From: Flavobacterium omnivorum
Lineage (GTDB): Bacteria; Bacteroidota; Bacteroidia; Flavobacteriales; Flavobacteriaceae
Length of the DNA: 64,000 bases
NCBI RefSeq assembly: GCF_900099915.1
Contig: NZ_FNDB01000002.1
Location: forward strand, 163,910 to 227,909
Direction of reading: 5' to 3'
Each line of letters opens with the position of its first letter. The first letter of the stretch is position 1. Below the pieces are notes generated by a model that saw nothing but the letters and a program-made list of their open reading frames with translations, was not told the DNA's origin and ran no database searches. A program made the position numbers and the translations under genes. This document shows, piece by piece, positions 61,482-64,000 of this stretch.

Positions 61482-61531
61482 CAGAGAGATTTAGGAAGTA
61501 GTATTATTTTTTAAAGTTAAAATATAAAAAA

Positions 61532-62233
61532 ATGTACATTAAAAATCCAACGATAAAACTCCCTGAAAATCCAAACACCGTTGTTTGGAAATACCTAGAC
61601 TTATCTAAATTTTTGGATTTATTAATGTCCAAAAAATTATTCATGTCGCGATCCGATAAATTCGAAGATCAATATGAAGGTACCTTTAGCGAACCCACTT
61701 TTGAAGAAATAAAAAAGCTCTCTATAGACAATCCTGATTTTTTGAACTATTATAAAACGCATCGGGAAAAAGTAGCCGTCAGCAGCTGGCATATCAATGA
61801 ATATGAATCCTTTGCCATGTGGCAAATTTTCACGCAAAACAGTGAAGGTTTAGCCATTCAATCCACTATTGGACGTTTACAAGAAGCCTTGGCTCAGGAA
61901 ATACATTTCAATCAATATATTGGCCAAGTAAATTACATCGACTACAAGAAAGAGCACATTCCGTTTGATGATTTATTTTTCCCCTTTTTATTCAAGCGCA
62001 AAAGTTTTCAATATGAAGGTGAAGTACGTATCCTTACTGATATTGGTGAAAGCGAGATTAAAATTAATGAAGGATTGAAAATCAATGTAGACATCAATGT
62101 ATTAATCGAAAAAATATACATTCATCCCAAATCAGAAAACTGGTATAAGAACCTTGTGATTCAATTAGTAAAGCAGTTGGGTTTTGATTTCAAAATTGAA
62201 AAATCAGATTTAGAAAGTGATATATTGATTTAA
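61532..62233 (+). CDS. DUF2971-family protein
   Basis: A 233-residue cytoplasmic protein. Features like VWKYLDLSKFLDLLMSKKLF, FEDQYEGTF, VSSWHINEYESFAMWQIF and GEVRILTDI are typical of DUF2971 proteins, a family of unknown function with conserved Trp and His residues. It stands alone 50 nt after the ABC exporter. Confidence 0.8.
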   Translation: MYIKNPTIKLPENPNTVVWKYLDLSKFLDLLMSKKLFMSRSDKFEDQYEGTFSEPTFEEIKKLSIDNPDFLNYYKTHREKVAVSSWHINEYESFAMWQIFTQNSEGLAIQSTIGRLQEALAQEIHFNQYIGQVNYIDYKKEHIPFDDLFFPFLFKRKSFQYEGEVRILTDIGESEIKINEGLKINVDINVLIEKIYIHPKSENWYKNLVIQLVKQLGFDFKIEKSDLESDILI

Positions 62234-62244
62234 AATAATTGCTT

Positions 62245-62967
62245 TTAAACTGGCTCATAGCCAATAATTTTCCATTCCCTATTTGACAAATCGATGTAGT
62301 AATAGTTAACGACATCATTTTTATCAAATTGACCATTTTTATTGGTATCCTCAACGGTTCTAAAATATAGTCGGTTTTTAGATCCAATCAATTTCCAATC
62401 GATTAATTCTTGAAAATCAGATGACATCTTAGTAAATCGATCACCACTAATATCGCTTAAATACAATGCTTTAATATCACTTGTGTCTAATTTACCATCC
62501 TTATTTGTGTCCATATCTACCATGGTATACACCATTATTTGGTTTTTGGTCTTATCCGCAACCGACTTCAAATAGGTTGCTGTTTGAATCAAAACAGGTC
62601 TTTCGGTTAATTTTTTAATAGAATCTGAATCTACCTTTTGGAATTTTATATTCTGTAAAAAACCGGTGATTTCATATTCGCCGTAGTTTGAGATAGTAAA
62701 ACTCAAATCATTGACACTAGAAGAACCATATCTAGACTTTACTCCTCGCTCCCGAATACTTAAATCTGCAATAGGGTGAAGCAGGTATTCCGTACCTTCC
62801 ATTTGAAGCGGCAAATCAGCAATTTGTATTTGAGTAGAATCAGCTTTGCTTAATTCTTTTGCTCTATTTGTGCCATCATAAGTAACTTTTGGTTTTTCGA
62901 CTTCCTCTTTACAACTTGTTAAAAGTAAAATTGCAATTCCTATTATTGTGATGTGTATTTTTTTCAT
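62245..62967 (-). CDS. Lipoprotein with two EF-hand-like calcium loops
   Basis: A 240-residue protein with a lipobox (LLTSC, Cys19). Two Asp/Asn-rich loops in the C-terminal half, DTNKDGKLDTSD and DTNKNGQFDKND, fit the 12-residue EF-hand or dockerin-type Ca2+-binding pattern; the remainder is not recognised. It is probably an envelope calcium-binding protein, but the helices needed for a true EF-hand are uncertain. No neighbours of clear relevance. Confidence 0.72.
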   Translation of the reverse strand: MKKIHITIIGIAILLLTSCKEEVEKPKVTYDGTNRAKELSKADSTQIQIADLPLQMEGTEYLLHPIADLSIRERGVKSRYGSSSVNDLSFTISNYGEYEITGFLQNIKFQKVDSDSIKKLTERPVLIQTATYLKSVADKTKNQIMVYTMVDMDTNKDGKLDTSDIKALYLSDISGDRFTKMSSDFQELIDWKLIGSKNRLYFRTVEDTNKNGQFDKNDVVNYYYIDLSNREWKIIGYEPV

Positions 62968-63076
62968 GTTGTTATACTATTAAAATTCAAATGTAATCAT
63001 TTTTAAAAATGGTAACGCCATTCAATCCTTGATTTAACTAATAAAAATTGAACCCTACCTTCGTCAGAATTCCCCA

Positions 63077-64000
63077 TTACAACTTCGCTGTCAATTTTAG
63101 ATTAAAAACTCTGGTGGTCATATAATTAGGAACTGCATATTGATTTTTCGAATACACATCCCGAACCCAAGTATTGGTAATCGCATTTTGATTGTCAAAA
63201 AGATTAAAAATTTCTAAGCCTATTGCCAACTCTCTAAAATCTTTCAACCAGCCCTTATTATTTTCTTTTATAGTAGCATGATCAATAAAAACCTTAGAAA
63301 AACCTACATCCACGCGGCGGTAATCATTCAATCGGTTTTGGTACAAATAGGGATCGACATACGAGGGTGAACCGCCAGGTAATCCTGTGTTGTAAACTAA
63401 ATTCAAATATAATTTTATACTTGGAATAGCAGGCATATAGTCTTGGAACAAAAGTCCAAATTTCAATCTTTGATCCGTGGGTCTTGCGATAAATCCTTTT
63501 TCATTGCTATTTTCTTCTGTTTGCAAATAACCAAAACTAAACCACGATTCTGTTCCAGGAACAAATTCCCCATTCAAGCGCACATCTAACCCTTGAGCAT
63601 AAGCCGTAGCATCGTTATTAGCAGCATAACGAATCCGAACATTGTCTATTGTATAGGTATTGACATTTGTTAGCGCCTTATAATACAGTTCTGAAACCAA
63701 TTTAAAAGGACGATTCCACATTTTGAAACTATAGTCATTCCCCAAAACAACATGAACCGATTGCTGTGCTTCCGTATTGGGTTGCACTTTCCCATCACTA
63801 TCTCTCAACTCCCTGTAAAATGGTGGCTGATGGTAAAATCCTCCTGAAAGTCTAAAGACCATATCTTTCTCCCAATCTGGTTTAATAGCAAATTGCGCTC
63901 TTGGGCTGAACGTTGTTTGGAATTTCCTTATAATAGTTGCTCCTAAAACTTCCCAATTGTGCATTCGGACGCCAGCATTATACCACACCTCACTAGTCCC
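63077..64000 (-). CDS. TonB-dependent receptor, C-terminal part (N-terminus outside window)
   Basis: At least 308 codons of the beta-barrel of a large outer-membrane receptor; the frame is open to the window end, so the start lies beyond 64000. Typical barrel strands, LPGGSPSYVDPYLYQNRLND and VDVGFSKVF, and a conserved C-terminal strand ending FNLKLTAKL mark it. The N-terminal plug, and so the ligand class, cannot be seen. It lies upstream of the EF-hand lipoprotein on the same strand. Confidence 0.88.
   Translation of the reverse strand, partial: GTSEVWYNAGVRMHNWEVLGATIIRKFQTTFSPRAQFAIKPDWEKDMVFRLSGGFYHQPPFYRELRDSDGKVQPNTEAQQSVHVVLGNDYSFKMWNRPFKLVSELYYKALTNVNTYTIDNVRIRYAANNDATAYAQGLDVRLNGEFVPGTESWFSFGYLQTEENSNEKGFIARPTDQRLKFGLLFQDYMPAIPSIKLYLNLVYNTGLPGGSPSYVDPYLYQNRLNDYRRVDVGFSKVFIDHATIKENNKGWLKDFRELAIGLEIFNLFDNQNAITNTWVRDVYSKNQYAVPNYMTTRVFNLKLTAKL

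Overview
The window is a stretch of a low-GC chromosome from a member of the Bacteroidota, most probably a Flavobacterium or close relative. The evidence is: promoters of the TTG/TAnnTTTG type; two secreted proteins ending in type IX secretion sorting domains; DUF4252 proteins beside an ECF sigma factor; a 950-residue CarB; a TANNTTTG-driven rpmH next to carB; and SusC/BtuB-like outer-membrane receptors. No rRNA, tRNA, CRISPR array, prophage or transposase gene was seen.

Layout. 1-5.2 kb: the end of a TPR protein, a minus-strand sigma/anti-sigma-like/DUF4252 operon, an S41 protease lipoprotein and a cell-wall amidase. 5.2-10.7 kb: a vitamin B12 import locus. A TonB-dependent receptor sits behind a cobalamin riboswitch on the minus strand, and a divergent BtuF-BtuC-BtuD ABC transporter lies on the plus strand. 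10.7-19.5 kb: RNA-modification enzymes (TrmL, a pseudouridine synthase), a large secreted nuclease-like T9SS protein, RmuC, a thioesterase and a YceI protein.

19.5-34.6 kb is the most notable part: a light-response and photoprotection island made of two convergent operons. The plus-strand operon holds a TetR-type regulator, an ABC1/UbiB kinase, a tiny DUF2256 zinc-ribbon protein, cryptochrome-DASH, a second divergent photolyase/cryptochrome, a TIGR03643 protein, an SDR lacking the catalytic tyrosine, GTP cyclohydrolase I and a DUF2867 SDR. The minus-strand operon holds a MerR-B12-binding regulator of the LitR/CarH type, crtI, crtB, crtZ, an SRPBCC protein and a CPD photolyase. The regulator keeps the W-x9-EH and E-x-H-x2-G signatures of adenosylcobalamin photoreceptors. 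The likely logic is that B12 taken up by the 5-10 kb locus supplies the light-sensing cofactor, which controls carotenoid synthesis and light-driven DNA repair, while FolE could feed the pterin/folate antenna. This logic is inferred.

34.6-43 kb: a T9SS-exported CotH-like protein, a phosphoribosyltransferase/hydrolase pair, a VOC gene broken by an in-frame stop plus a second VOC relic, an inward-rectifier K+ channel and a dienelactone hydrolase. 43-56 kb: carB, rpmH, a transglycosylase, pirin, an ABC-F ATPase, an alanine symporter, an L,D-transpeptidase-like protein, a GlmU-like protein and L31. 56-64 kb: a glycosyltransferase, a decayed gene, a phosphosugar mutase coupled to an MsbA-like ABC exporter, a DUF2971 protein, an EF-hand-like lipoprotein and the C-terminal half of another TonB-dependent receptor cut by the window edge. 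Two copies of a structured intergenic repeat occur at about 30.7 and 57.8 kb.
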